Positions 17,563-26,094 of a stretch of 39,189 nucleotides of DNA are shown here, piece after piece. The first letter of the stretch is position 1; every line of letters starts with the position of its first letter. Source of the stretch: an uncultured Lachnospiraceae bacterium (GTDB lineage: Bacteria > Bacillota > Clostridia > Lachnospirales > Lachnospiraceae). The stretch is from contig CAMBAN010000012.1 in assembly GCA_945864145.1 (NCBI GenBank), positions 1 through 39,189 on the forward strand, written 5' to 3'. The notes beneath the pieces were generated by a model that worked only from the letters and a program-made list of their open reading frames with translations, made no database searches and had not been told where the DNA came from. The position numbers and the translations under genes were made by a program.

Positions 17563-17592
17563 ATCATGGATAATTTTATCATTTTTTGTCAA
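17563..17592 (-). promoter_or_regulatory. Possible feoB promoter with a Fur-like dyad
   Basis: On the - strand TTGACA (17592-17587) is followed after 18 bases by CATGAT (17568-17563). The spacer holds TGATAA-AA-TTATCC, an inverted repeat of the GATAA/TTATC type found in Fur boxes, though the arm spacing is one base shorter than the 7-1-7 consensus. It lies about 30 bases before the feoB start. Confidence 0.45.
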
Positions 17593-17626
17593 AAATTCCA
17601 TACTTAAGGAAGAAAAAGACAAGAAT

Positions 17627-18252
17627 TTAAATGCAATAATCACACCAACCCATTTCTGACACAGTGGAACAGCTGCTTCTCTTTACAAGCGTGCAACCAA
17701 GCTCCATACTGACCTTTTCCTTGTGGCCGTTCTTTAATCGGTCAAGCAACAGATAGATAGCAAATTTACCCATGCTGTCTCTTGGGATTTGCACAGTAGT
17801 AAGCATCGGCGTTGTATATTGTCCCTCCTCAATTCCATCACAGGATATAGCGGAAGGCACATAAAATCTTTTTTACGCTTTTGCAGAAACTTCAGTACCC
17901 CTATTGCTATTACATCGCTCTCACAGAAAATACCTGTTGGAAGTCTGTCAAGCTCCATGATTTTTTCCTTCTGTTTCCATGGTCATTTTTTCAATAATGG
18001 CATCTATATTTTCTGTCCTGCATCCATTCTTGTCATTAAAATGTTTATAAAATAAACATTCTTCTTCTGCACACTAAATCCTGATTTCAGATTTCTTGCT
18101 GCCTCATTGGGAACATAATTGATTTCCATTGCAGCCTTCCAGATTTTATCTCTTTGTCCTTCTTTGGAACATTTATAATCCGGATTATTCAAGACTCTGG
18201 AAACAGTGGCACAGGAAACACCTGTCATTTCTGCAATTTTCTTGATTGACAT
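17627..18252 (-). pseudogene. Decayed LacI-family regulator
   Basis: The fragments of one LacI/GalR-type regulator appear in order but in different frames. Segment A (18252-18007) encodes the helix-turn-helix and hinge (KIAEMTGVSCATVSRVLNNPDY) and reaches MTRMDAGQ before a stop at 18004. Segment B (about 18010-17951) reads NIDAIIEKMTMETEGK in another frame and stops. Segment C (17958 to about 17870) reads RLPTGIFCESDVIAIGVLKFLQ. Segment D (to 17627) reads PSAISCDGIEEGQYTTPMLTTV and ends in GWCDYCI after a frameshift near the A6 run at 17869-17874. Compared with intact relatives of about 340 residues, roughly 400 bases are missing, mostly between A-B and between B-C. The remaining text is well conserved, so decay is recent. 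No sugar operon remains nearby. Confidence 0.85.
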
Positions 18253-18320
18253 AGCTGTATCGGCTCCTATATGAAAACGTTATCACCCCTCACAAATAGC
18301 ATAAACACTACATTTGAGCT

Positions 18321-18351
18321 CAAAAAAAGCAGTCCACACCAGTGAACTGCT
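18321..18351 (-). terminator. Terminator of the hsp20-dnaJ-thioesterase operon
   Basis: AGCAGTCCAC (18328-18337) and GTGAACTGCT (18342-18351) form a 10-bp stem with one G-U pair. On the - strand it is followed by seven T residues, 27 bases past the thioesterase stop. Confidence 0.9.
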
Positions 18352-18377
18352 CCATAATTTGTTTTTTATTAGAAAAT

Positions 18378-18830
18378 TTATTTCATTTCAAAGAATTTTG
18401 TATCAAGTTCCGGATATTTTCTTTTCAACGAAATCGCCATGCCGGACTTATTAACAAAACAATGTTTGCTCTTTGCAACAGCTCTGTCCTCTCCGGTTTC
18501 CTTGTCATACATTCTATAAGCTACTTCCATATTGTATCCATCATAGGATATTAATTTGGTGTCAATGACAACCGTGTCATCAAATTTCACATCACTGCGA
18601 TATTCAATAGATAACGATACTACAGGAGAATTAATTTCCATCGTCTCCATTTGCTTATAGCTTAAGCCAATTTGCTCCATCAAATTCATACGTGCATCTT
18701 CCATCCAATTCAAATAATTGGAATGGTGAATAATTCCCTGTTGATCTGTTTCATGATATTTTGTGTGATGCTCATATGGCACAATTTTTATGCTCTGTGG
18801 AGCACCTTGTAATTGGATTTCGTTTGACAT
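18378..18830 (-). CDS. Acyl-CoA thioesterase, hotdog fold (4HBT/YbgC-FadM type)
   Basis: A 150-residue protein of the 4-hydroxybenzoyl-CoA thioesterase family. The signature HHTKYHETDQQGIIHHSNYLNWMEDARMNLME (about 21-52) contains the Y..TD..G..HH..Y..W.E.AR pattern, with the catalytic Asp/Gln region before the long helix. It is predicted to hydrolyse acyl-CoA in the cytosol; the acyl substrate is unknown. AGGAGG precedes the ATG, and only 11 bases separate it from the dnaJ stop. It is therefore the third gene of the CIRCE-controlled heat-shock operon and ends just before a strong terminator. A link between heat stress and acyl-CoA or fatty-acid turnover is an inference from this context. Confidence 0.9.
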   Translation of the reverse strand: MSNEIQLQGAPQSIKIVPYEHHTKYHETDQQGIIHHSNYLNWMEDARMNLMEQIGLSYKQMETMEINSPVVSLSIEYRSDVKFDDTVVIDTKLISYDGYNMEVAYRMYDKETGEDRAVAKSKHCFVNKSGMAISLKRKYPELDTKFFEMK

Positions 18831-18841
18831 TCCTTATCCTC

Positions 18842-19804
18842 CTATGCTGTTCTTTTTGTTTCTATATCTCTTAGTTGCCTTAACAGGTCCTTCTCCTTTT
18901 CTGAAACATTTTTAGGTACTTTAATCTGTAATGTTACATATTCATCGCCATAAGAATTCCTGTTTTTCATCGAAACAATTCCTTTGTTTCGTAATCTAAG
19001 CTTACTTCCTGCCTGACTTCCTGCCGGGACTTTACATGCTACCGGTCCATACAAGGTATCAAATTTTACTTCACCGCCAAGAATTGCTGTCGTATACGGG
19101 ATATTTTCTGTGATATACACATCCTGACCATTTCTGGTAAATCTACTGTCATCCAGGATATGAACCTTAATCAGCAAATCACCTGTTTTGCCGGATGGAC
19201 CTGTTCTTCCTTTTCCTCTTAGTCTGACTGCCTGCCCTTCATTAATTCCAGCAGGTATTTTTACTGCTAAGGTGTCTGTACTCTCACCGGTTATTCGAAT
19301 AAACTTCTCACAACCTAAGGCAGCATCTTTGAAGGAAATTGCAAGTTCTTTTGTAATATCATTCATGCCCTCTTCTTCCTGAAAGAAATCATCCCCAAAT
19401 CCAAAATGGCTTCCTCCTCTTCTGCCTTTATTGAAAAAGCCTCCAAACATATCGCCGAATATGTCATCCATGTCTCCTGTATAATAATATTCTGTTCTGG
19501 TTCCACCAGAGCCTTCACTCTGCCAGAAATGTTGGTTTGTACCTTTTGCAAAATCCTCCGGATTACTTCCCATACTTCCATCAAATGCTGCGTGACCAAA
19601 CTGATCATATAATTTTCTCTTTTCATCATCAGAAAGAACATTATATGCTTCTGTCACTTCTTTAAACATCTGCTCTGCTTTGGCGTCTCCTGGATTTGTA
19701 TCGGGATGGTATTTCTTAGCAAGCTTCCTGTATGCACTCTTCAGTTCCTGGCTTGTTGCCTTTTTATGAACTCCAAGGACATCGTAATAATCTCTCTTTG
19801 CCAT
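18842..19804 (-). CDS. DnaJ-like co-chaperone without the zinc domain (CbpA type)
   Basis: A 320-residue Hsp40. The N-terminal J domain (about 4-70) carries the HPD motif at 33-35, which triggers DnaK ATP hydrolysis. A Gly/Phe-rich linker (about 105-160, with [16 protein letters not shown]) follows, then the two C-terminal substrate-binding beta domains ([35 protein letters not shown]). The four CXXCXGXG zinc motifs of DnaJ proper are absent, so it is CbpA/type II. AGGTGA precedes the ATG. It lies 101 bases after hsp20, with a stable hairpin in the gap, and 11 bases before the thioesterase. It is not the housekeeping dnaJ of a grpE-dnaK operon. Confidence 0.95.
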   Translation of the reverse strand: MAKRDYYDVLGVHKKATSQELKSAYRKLAKKYHPDTNPGDAKAEQMFKEVTEAYNVLSDDEKRKLYDQFGHAAFDGSMGSNPEDFAKGTNQHFWQSEGSGGTRTEYYYTGDMDDIFGDMFGGFFNKGRRGGSHFGFGDDFFQEEEGMNDITKELAISFKDAALGCEKFIRITGESTDTLAVKIPAGINEGQAVRLRGKGRTGPSGKTGDLLIKVHILDDSRFTRNGQDVYITENIPYTTAILGGEVKFDTLYGPVACKVPAGSQAGSKLRLRNKGIVSMKNRNSYGDEYVTLQIKVPKNVSEKEKDLLRQLRDIETKRTA

Positions 19805-19829
19805 AAGTCTTCACCTCCCACTTTGAAAA

Positions 19830-19861
19830 TAGCTTACTACCTCCCAGGAAGTAGTAAGCTA
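19830..19861 (-). other. Intercistronic hairpin between hsp20 and dnaJ
   Basis: TAGCTTACTAC (19830-19840) and GTAGTAAGCTA (19851-19861) form a perfect 11-bp stem around a 10-base loop. On the - strand it is followed by only TTTTC. It could act as a partial terminator or an mRNA-stabilising element that sets the hsp20 to dnaJ ratio. Confidence 0.6.
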
Positions 19862-19905
19862 CCTTACACATTTACTTGTCTATCTGCCAATTATATGCTG
19901 ACATT

Positions 19906-20388
19906 TTATCCTTCAATGGATATATAATTCTTTTGCTCTACTTCTTTTGCATCCTTCTTTGGAATGCTAAGAGTCAAAATGCCATGTTTAAATTTTGCCT
20001 TAATATCTTCCTGCGTAAGATTTTCTCCGACATAAAAGCTTCTCTGGCATGCTCCACTGTATCTTTCACGACGGATATAATTTCCTTTCTTTGCTTCTTT
20101 CTCTGATTTGGCCTCATCTTTATCCAATCCTTTAGCGGCACTAACCGTTAAATATCCATCCTTTAGTTCGACCGTAACCTCATCCTTGCTAAAGCCCGGA
20201 AGGTCAATCTCCATTTCGTATCCTGTCTCAGATTCTTTAATATCTGTATTCATGATATTTTTTGCTCTGTGACCATACAGTTTCTTTTCCAAGTTTTTGA
20301 ATTCTCGGTCATCAAATCCAAACCAAGGATCCTGGTAAAAGCGATCAATCAAATCAAAGTCATCATTAAATAATCTAGGCATCAACAT
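19906..20388 (-). CDS. Small heat-shock protein, Hsp20/alpha-crystallin family
   Basis: A 160-residue ATP-independent holdase. The N-terminal arm (MLMPRLFNDDFDLIDRFYQDPWFG) is typical of clostridial Hsp18/Hsp20. The alpha-crystallin domain spans about 46-150, starting NIMNTDIKESETGYEMEIDLPGFSKDEVTVEL and containing the conserved FKHGILTLSIPK strand. It is the first gene of the operon and has a leader of about 100 bases from the predicted start site, with a small GGAAC/GTTCC hairpin. AAAGGAAG precedes the ATG at 20388, and a second ATG is two codons later. The perfect CIRCE element upstream indicates HrcA repression and heat induction. Confidence 0.95.
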   Translation of the reverse strand: MLMPRLFNDDFDLIDRFYQDPWFGFDDREFKNLEKKLYGHRAKNIMNTDIKESETGYEMEIDLPGFSKDEVTVELKDGYLTVSAAKGLDKDEAKSEKEAKKGNYIRRERYSGACQRSFYVGENLTQEDIKAKFKHGILTLSIPKKDAKEVEQKNYISIEG

Positions 20389-20493
20389 AAGTCATACTTC
20401 CTTTCTGTCCTAAGACAAACACTATTATTTATTGTAAACTTTGAACCTGGAATGTTTGGGAACTTTTTGTTCCTTTTCTTTTGTTCTATCTGT

Positions 20494-20522
20494 GTTATAA
20501 CACTATAATTAGCACTCGTCAA
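20494..20522 (-). promoter_or_regulatory. Vegetative promoter of the hsp20 operon
   Basis: On the - strand TTGACG (20522-20517) and TATAAC (20499-20494) are separated by exactly 17 bases, a good sigma-A promoter. The -35 lies inside the CIRCE spacer, so HrcA binding would block RNA polymerase directly. The predicted start site is near 20487. Confidence 0.8.
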
Positions 20523-20535
20523 TAGAGAGTGCTAA
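20509..20535. promoter_or_regulatory. CIRCE operator (HrcA binding site)
   Basis: TTAGCACTC (20509-20517), nine bases, then GAGTGCTAA (20527-20535) match the CIRCE consensus at every position of both arms. HrcA, encoded elsewhere, is the known repressor for this site in Firmicutes. Confidence 0.96.
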
Positions 20536-20615
20536 TTATTTATAATTTCTTTATAATTTTAATATTTTTTTGCCTTTTTATTTGCTTTTACAATATTATT
20601 CTATCAATTATCCAT

Positions 20616-21947
20616 CTAACTAATACTATGCATCCAGCTTTTTCTTCGGAAAACAATCAAGGTAATGACAAGTCTTACTACCTCTTCGAAAGAAAAGATT
20701 GCATATACGGGTACTACCGAGAACCCCAATACATAGGCTGTCAAAAGGCAAAGAGGAATGCCAACCAGCCATGTACCTATGATATCAATTATCATAATGA
20801 TTTTCGTATCTCCACCGCTACGAATGATTCCGCCTCCTAAAATCATGTTCAATACTTTTACCGGTGCGTAAACTGAAAAAACAAAAAGCAAATATTTTGC
20901 AGTTTCTTTTACAAAATCATCTACCTGATAATGTGTCACGTAGAATCCTGCAAGCAAAAACAATACCACAGACAAAATGACTGCACCTGCCAGGCCTAAC
21001 CATAATAATTTTCTGGAGTCTCCGTATGCCGCATCAAAATCTTTTTTGCCTAAATGCTTGCCGATGATAACACCTGCCGCAGCAGAAAGTCCACTAAGTG
21101 CACCGACAAATAGTCCTTGAATTGGTGTTGTCAGCATATAGGCAGCAAGACTGTCTGTACCAATATGTCCAAAAACTGCAGAATTGATATTTTGACCTAA
21201 GCTCCATAAAAATTCACTGATTAAAAGCGGCGTAAGCATTGCCAGATACTCACCAATTGATATTTTCTGTAAACGAACAGATAGTAATATTCTTTTATGT
21301 TCCTTTCTGAGATAAAAGCATAGTCCTATTATCATAAGGCACAAATTTGTAATTTGTGACACTACTGTCGCATATCCTGCTCCTTTCACGCCCAATGGTG
21401 CAACACCCAGTTTTCCAAATATGAATATGTAGTTTAGTCCGGTATTGCAAATAACAGCCACAAAGCTTGCGACCAACGGAATGGTTGCATGGTCATTGCA
21501 TCTTAGCCAGGTTGCCACTATTGTGCTGATAGCCATCGGTATAAAAGTAAATGCTACTATTCTGAAATAAGGAACTCCGGCAAGAATTGTATTGCTATCC
21601 TCCGTATACAGTCCTAAAATCCGGCTGGCAAACAGCAGACTGGCAAACATAAAAATCCCCGCCACCAAGCTTCCAAAAATGGTACTGACCGTAAATCCTC
21701 GCCATGCCTCCTTTTCATCTTTTGCCCCTATAAATTGTGCAATGATAATTCCTGCTACGGTACCAATTGCTCCCATAATGACAGAAAAGATAAGGGAAAA
21801 ATTTCCACTTAATCCTACTGCTGCTATACTGTTTTCTCCCAACTGCCCAATCATCAATTGGTCTACAATTGAAAATGATGATTGTAGCATGCTTTGCAAT
21901 GTCACCGGTATTGCTATCTTACATACTGTTTTTCCAAATTCTTTCAT
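20616..21947 (-). CDS. MATE family multidrug/cation antiporter
   Basis: A 443-residue protein with twelve predicted membrane helices in two similar halves. The family text is clear: IAIPVTLQSMLQSSFSIVDQLMIGQLGENSIAAVGLSGN at the N-terminus and the matching second-half start LLISEFLWSLGQNINSAVFGHIGTDSLAAYML near 240. Such proteins export drugs, dyes or metabolites in exchange for Na+ or H+. The ATG overlaps the stop of the upstream lacI gene (ATGA), so expression is coupled to a LacI-type regulator. This is unusual for a housekeeping exporter and points to a specific inducer. The substrate cannot be deduced. Confidence 0.93.
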   Translation of the reverse strand: MKEFGKTVCKIAIPVTLQSMLQSSFSIVDQLMIGQLGENSIAAVGLSGNFSLIFSVIMGAIGTVAGIIIAQFIGAKDEKEAWRGFTVSTIFGSLVAGIFMFASLLFASRILGLYTEDSNTILAGVPYFRIVAFTFIPMAISTIVATWLRCNDHATIPLVASFVAVICNTGLNYIFIFGKLGVAPLGVKGAGYATVVSQITNLCLMIIGLCFYLRKEHKRILLSVRLQKISIGEYLAMLTPLLISEFLWSLGQNINSAVFGHIGTDSLAAYMLTTPIQGLFVGALSGLSAAAGVIIGKHLGKKDFDAAYGDSRKLLWLGLAGAVILSVVLFLLAGFYVTHYQVDDFVKETAKYLLFVFSVYAPVKVLNMILGGGIIRSGGDTKIIMIIDIIGTWLVGIPLCLLTAYVLGFSVVPVYAIFSFEEVVRLVITLIVFRRKSWMHSIS

Positions 21948-22957
21948 ATCTGTCCCTCATTTCTTGTACTGTCCCTAATAATCAGATTTACAGGTAATGT
22001 TATCCTTTTCTCAACCTTTTCCCCTTTACGCATTGCCTCTAAAAGATTGATTGCTGTTTTTGCCCTGATTTGCGCATCCTGATGAATTGTTGTAAGCGAA
22101 GGAACATTCTCTCGGCTCATCATACTATCATCAAATCCGATAATCGACATATCCTCCGGTACACGTATTCCTTCCCTTTGCACGAAGTGCATAAAATCAA
22201 GCGCATAATAATCTGACACAGCAAAAACTGCTCTATATTTTTTTATTTCCTCTAAATGTTCCTTATAAAAAATCTGACGTTCTTCTTTTTTAATTGGAAT
22301 CTGCATCACATCCACTTCCCCGGGAGCAAATGCTCTTTTAAAGCCTTCTATTCTTTCCGCATCCATACAAATATAATTATCAGACAGACAAAGTGCTTTA
22401 CAATTGCCTGTATCTTTTAAATACCTTCCCGCCTGATAACCGCCATCATAATGATCGATTACCAAGTTGACAATTCTATCCGTCTCCTCGAAATAACCAT
22501 CATAGACGACAAAGGATACTCTCATATTTTCTCTAAGCTTTCTGTATTCTGCTTCACAAAATCCCATAAGAATCATGCCATCCATATTCCACATTGATGC
22601 AAATGCCGGGATTTCTGCACAATGTCTGGTCGCCTTTATCATAAGAAAATGTCCGGATTTGTTCACTTCCTTTAATAATGCATTTAACGATGCCATCACA
22701 AACCCGTCTTCTAAAACATTTCCCTCATATTTGGGACCATCATTGATGACAACTCCTATGATTTTTGAATTATTCTGCGCAAGAAGTATTCCAGCCATAT
22801 TAGGAATATAATTCATTTCTTCCAGTTTTTCCTGCACTCTTTTCACTGTCTCTTCTGAAATTTTCTTTGTTTTTCCGTGGATGACATTAGATACTGTTGC
22901 TGTACTTAATCCCAGTGCATCCGCTACATCCGCAATTGTTACTCTGTTTTCTGACAT
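21944..22957 (-). CDS. LacI-family transcriptional regulator
   Basis: A 337-residue repressor. The N-terminal helix-turn-helix VTIADVADALGLSTATVSNVIHGKTKKISEETVKRV (6-41) and hinge are typical, followed by a periplasmic-binding-protein-like effector domain (about 65-330; SIIGFDDSMMSRENVPSLTTI is the usual segment near 265-285). It probably binds a small ligand, often a sugar or nucleoside, and controls the MATE gene with which it overlaps by four bases. A promoter and a perfect TAATCATGATTA palindrome directly downstream of its -10 suggest autorepression. It is intact, in contrast to the decayed LacI gene at 17.6-18.3 kb, and the two are not close relatives. Confidence 0.93.
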   Translation of the reverse strand: MSENRVTIADVADALGLSTATVSNVIHGKTKKISEETVKRVQEKLEEMNYIPNMAGILLAQNNSKIIGVVINDGPKYEGNVLEDGFVMASLNALLKEVNKSGHFLMIKATRHCAEIPAFASMWNMDGMILMGFCEAEYRKLRENMRVSFVVYDGYFEETDRIVNLVIDHYDGGYQAGRYLKDTGNCKALCLSDNYICMDAERIEGFKRAFAPGEVDVMQIPIKKEERQIFYKEHLEEIKKYRAVFAVSDYYALDFMHFVQREGIRVPEDMSIIGFDDSMMSRENVPSLTTIHQDAQIRAKTAINLLEAMRKGEKVEKRITLPVNLIIRDSTRNEGQI

Positions 22958-22992
22958 AGTTCCCCATTTCTTTTTTATGCTTCAGCATTATA

Positions 22993-23041
22993 TAATCATG
23001 ATTACATAATTTATCATATAGGTATTCCTTGTAAATTGCAA
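22993..23041 (-). promoter_or_regulatory. Promoter and candidate operator of the lacI-MATE operon
   Basis: On the - strand TTGCAA (23041-23036), a 17-base spacer and TATGAT (23018-23013) form a sigma-A promoter. The perfect 12-bp palindrome TAATCATGATTA (22993-23004) lies at the expected start site and fits a LacI-type operator. A second palindrome, ATGCT-TC-AGCAT, follows closer to the gene. Confidence 0.6.
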
Positions 23042-23064
23042 AGGTTAATCGCGTAACCCATGAT

Positions 23065-23105
23065 AAAAAAAGAAGAGAAAATTTGTGCAAATTTTCTCTT
23101 CTTTT
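23065..23105 (-). terminator. Terminator of the nrdD-nrdG operon
   Basis: AGAAGAGAAAATTTG (23071-23085) and CAAATTTTCTCTTCT (23088-23102) form a perfect 15-bp stem, extended by A-T pairs. A run of T residues follows on the - strand. The + strand also has a T-rich 3' flank, so it could work in both directions. Confidence 0.85.
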
Positions 23106-23119
23106 CGCGTTTTTATCTA

Positions 23120-23731
23120 TTATGCATTTTGTTTTGAAGCATCCTCATTATCATGAAAGGGGATGATATTCTCTATCTGTTCCTCACACTCACAAGTAAT
23201 AGTCTGACGTCCCATAGGAATATCATCGTGATTTTCACAATGTAAAACCGGGACCATCGGATTTTCCTGTTTTAGTGTAGCTTGTACATCAATAACTCTT
23301 TGATTTGAGCTGCCTTTCCAAAGAAGTGTCACATCTCTCAAATCCAGTTTAAACTCACCATCCACCAGTACATCAATATACTGCATCATTGGATAATGGG
23401 CAATGTTCTGCCAACTGTCACCGGTATAAAGCCAAATCGTCTTGTCCGGATATTTTTCCTTGATTTCAGCCATCAGCTTTGTAACATCATCTCTGTTTGC
23501 TACATGCAATGGGTCACCGCCTGAAAAAGTAATACCTGAAATATATGGCTTATCCAGCTGCTCAAAAATTTCCTGTTTTGCAGCCTCATCAAACAGCAGT
23601 CCCCCATTTGGATCCCAAGTCATTGGATTTTGACAGCCTTTACAGCAATGTGAGCAGCCTGCTACCCACAATACGACTCTCAATCCGTCACCATTCAGCA
23701 TATCATCCTTTGTGATGTTATGATATCTCAT
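23120..23731 (-). CDS. nrdG: Anaerobic ribonucleotide reductase activating protein (radical SAM)
   Basis: It uses S-adenosylmethionine and a 4Fe-4S cluster to generate the glycyl radical on NrdD. The cluster motif CX3CX2C is C26-S-H-C-C30-K-G-C33 in VAGCSHCCKGCQNP. ITFSGGDPL and the following strands are the SAM-binding region. I start at the ATG at 23731 because a GGGGG run lies 8 bases upstream and the protein then begins MRYHNITKDD, as in relatives. A further ATG seven codons upstream has no such site. The length of 203 residues is somewhat longer than the usual 155-180, with an acidic C-terminal tail (IENIIPFHDNEDASKQNA). It follows nrdD by 61 bases and precedes a strong terminator. Confidence 0.93.
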   Translation of the reverse strand: MRYHNITKDDMLNGDGLRVVLWVAGCSHCCKGCQNPMTWDPNGGLLFDEAAKQEIFEQLDKPYISGITFSGGDPLHVANRDDVTKLMAEIKEKYPDKTIWLYTGDSWQNIAHYPMMQYIDVLVDGEFKLDLRDVTLLWKGSSNQRVIDVQATLKQENPMVPVLHCENHDDIPMGRQTITCECEEQIENIIPFHDNEDASKQNA

Positions 23732-23792
23732 GTTTATATTCCCCCAAATCAATTATTTATCCATACTGTATTCAGTTTTCAAAAAGCAGCTC

Positions 23793-25985
23793 TTACATTG
23801 ACTTTCTTTCTGCAATCTCAGCCATCTTTGCATCATTCAATCTGGTGTCACCATGTACTCTTGAATAAGAAAGATAACCATTCATTCTTTCAATCTTTGT
23901 AAGATTTCTACTTCCGCATTTCGGACATACATCCATTTCCAGCTCCTGATGTCCACAGTCGTCGCAATAAGCTAAGGATAGGTTCACTCCTTCATAAAAT
24001 CCCATATCCATAGCACGTCTGACTAAGGTTTTGATTGCTGTAATGTTGTAATCGATTGGGTATTTTACATATTGAATTTTTCCACCATTAGAAAGCTCCC
24101 AAAATCTATACTCTAAATCCTGCTTCTGAATAGGTGTAATGTCTTCTGATACATGGCAGTGGAAGCTATTGCTTACATACTCACGATCAGAAACACCTTC
24201 AATAATTCCGTATTTTTCTCTAAACTGTTTTACCTGAAGTCCGCACAGATTTTCAGCCGGTGTACCATAAATTGCATACAGATTGCCGTCTTCTTCCTTA
24301 AATCTGTTTACTTCCTTGTTGATATACTCTAATACCTCTAATGCGAACTGTCCATCCTCTACTAATGACTTACCGTTATACAGCATCTGTAATTCATTAA
24401 ACGCAGTAATACCAAAGGATGCGGTTGCACTCTTTAATAAAGGTTTAATTTTATCTGTTAATTTTAAGTGTCCACCTAAAAATCCACCTTCGCAATATGC
24501 CAATGGATTCGTAGAAGCACGCATGTTGCCTAAATATGCATAGGTTCTGATATGAAGCTGTCTGATTAAATTCAAATAGTAATCAAGCACCTCATAGAAA
24601 TCTCTGCTTTCCTGTCTTGCCTTTGCCAAAATCATCGGTAAGTGCAAAGAAACAGCACCGATATTAAAACGACCTACAAATACAGGCGTATCCTCGCTGT
24701 CTGCAGGATGCATACCGCCTCTTTCATACCAGGGAGAAAGGAATGCGCGGCAGCCCATTGGAGAAATAACCTTTCCATACTGCTTATACATGCTTGCGAT
24801 ATAACCTTTTCCTGTAAGGCTTAACCAATCAGGATACATTGTCTTTGCAGAGCATCTGACACCTGCCTCAAAAACATCCTCTAATGGCTTACCAGGTCCA
24901 TGTAAGTTCTCATCATATAAAAATACAATCTTAGGGAAGAGAACCGGCTTCTTACATTCCTTCTTACCCTGACCTTTTCTTCTGACATTTAGCATCTCGA
25001 TGGTAGCCATCTTTGCAAAACGTGAAGTACCGATACCTGCAGTAACTGTAATGAAAGGATAATCTCCTCTACTGCTGGCAACTGTATTAAACTTGTACTC
25101 CCAACCCTGGAAGCCCTGCTCAAACTCTCTTGTTACATCTGCAATTGCTTCCTCTTCTGCTCTTTCCTCAGAAATGCCTAAACGCAAATATTTTTCCCTG
25201 GAAGACTGATAAGTCTTTTCTGCGTAAGGCGCAAGGATTTTATCTACCTCTGGTACTGTAAAGCCACCATACTGCTGACTTGCTGCTGAAAGCACGATAT
25301 CACCGATAACGTCAAAAGCAACGTCCAAAGACTTCGGCTCATTGTACCAGATATTTCCCATTTCGAATCCACCGGTCAATACACTCTGCACATCAAATAA
25401 ACAGCAGTTCATAGTGTCTCTACGTGCTGACATATCATGTACATAAATATATCCGTCTCTACATGCCTGGATTTCCTCTGTTGTCATAAAGAATTTCTGA
25501 TATAATTCCTTATTTAACTGATTGAAAATCAAACTACGCTTTGTTGAAACTAATGCGGAATCCGTATTCGCATTTTCTTTATCTCCAACGTACATAATAG
25601 ACTGACTCTTTTTATAGACATCATCTAACATACGTACAAATTCCTGCTTATAATTACGATAATCACGATAGCTCTTTGCTACGATTGGCTTTACATCTTC
25701 CAAAGCACTCTCTACCAGGTTGTGCATAACAGGAATTGGTACCTCATCAGTATCCATCTCGTTGACTCTATCGATGACATGCTGGCAAATATGTTTCTTT
25801 TCTTCCTCTGAAAATTTCGTTAATGCTCGATATGCTGATTTCCCCACTGCAGTAATTATCTTTTGCACATTGAAAGCTTCCTTGCTTCCATCCTTTTTGA
25901 TTACGTATACATCACGCTCCGGTTTGTATAAACTTCCGTAATCAATTTCCTCTTCTGTTTTCTTTTCTTCAAAAGTTGTCCCCAT
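23793..25985 (-). CDS. nrdD: Anaerobic ribonucleoside-triphosphate reductase, class III
   Basis: It reduces ribonucleoside triphosphates to deoxyribonucleotides without oxygen. The 730-residue protein starts with an ATP-cone allosteric domain (about 25-120; KKDGSKEAFNVQKI). The ten-stranded barrel follows, with YVHDMSARRDTMNCCLFDV and SRGDYPFITVTAG. The C-terminus has four zinc-binding cysteines (CDDCGHQELEMDVCPKC) and the glycyl-radical site in RMNGYLSYSR, with the radical glycine at G703. The residue before NG is usually Val or Cys in relatives, otherwise the motif is intact. AAGGAGG precedes the ATG by about 10 bases. Paired NrdR-type boxes lie 110-158 bases upstream, so repression by NrdR according to (d)NTP supply is likely. 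Confidence 0.96.
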   Translation of the reverse strand: MGTTFEEKKTEEEIDYGSLYKPERDVYVIKKDGSKEAFNVQKIITAVGKSAYRALTKFSEEEKKHICQHVIDRVNEMDTDEVPIPVMHNLVESALEDVKPIVAKSYRDYRNYKQEFVRMLDDVYKKSQSIMYVGDKENANTDSALVSTKRSLIFNQLNKELYQKFFMTTEEIQACRDGYIYVHDMSARRDTMNCCLFDVQSVLTGGFEMGNIWYNEPKSLDVAFDVIGDIVLSAASQQYGGFTVPEVDKILAPYAEKTYQSSREKYLRLGISEERAEEEAIADVTREFEQGFQGWEYKFNTVASSRGDYPFITVTAGIGTSRFAKMATIEMLNVRRKGQGKKECKKPVLFPKIVFLYDENLHGPGKPLEDVFEAGVRCSAKTMYPDWLSLTGKGYIASMYKQYGKVISPMGCRAFLSPWYERGGMHPADSEDTPVFVGRFNIGAVSLHLPMILAKARQESRDFYEVLDYYLNLIRQLHIRTYAYLGNMRASTNPLAYCEGGFLGGHLKLTDKIKPLLKSATASFGITAFNELQMLYNGKSLVEDGQFALEVLEYINKEVNRFKEEDGNLYAIYGTPAENLCGLQVKQFREKYGIIEGVSDREYVSNSFHCHVSEDITPIQKQDLEYRFWELSNGGKIQYVKYPIDYNITAIKTLVRRAMDMGFYEGVNLSLAYCDDCGHQELEMDVCPKCGSRNLTKIERMNGYLSYSRVHGDTRLNDAKMAEIAERKSM

Positions 25986-26094
25986 TAACAGTTTTCCTCC
26001 TTCTTAACCACACATTATTGTTCTTTTCTCAAAGAATTTTGATTTGTTTGCCCCATTTTACACATTGTCCATGCAACTTGTTTTTATCCAATAA

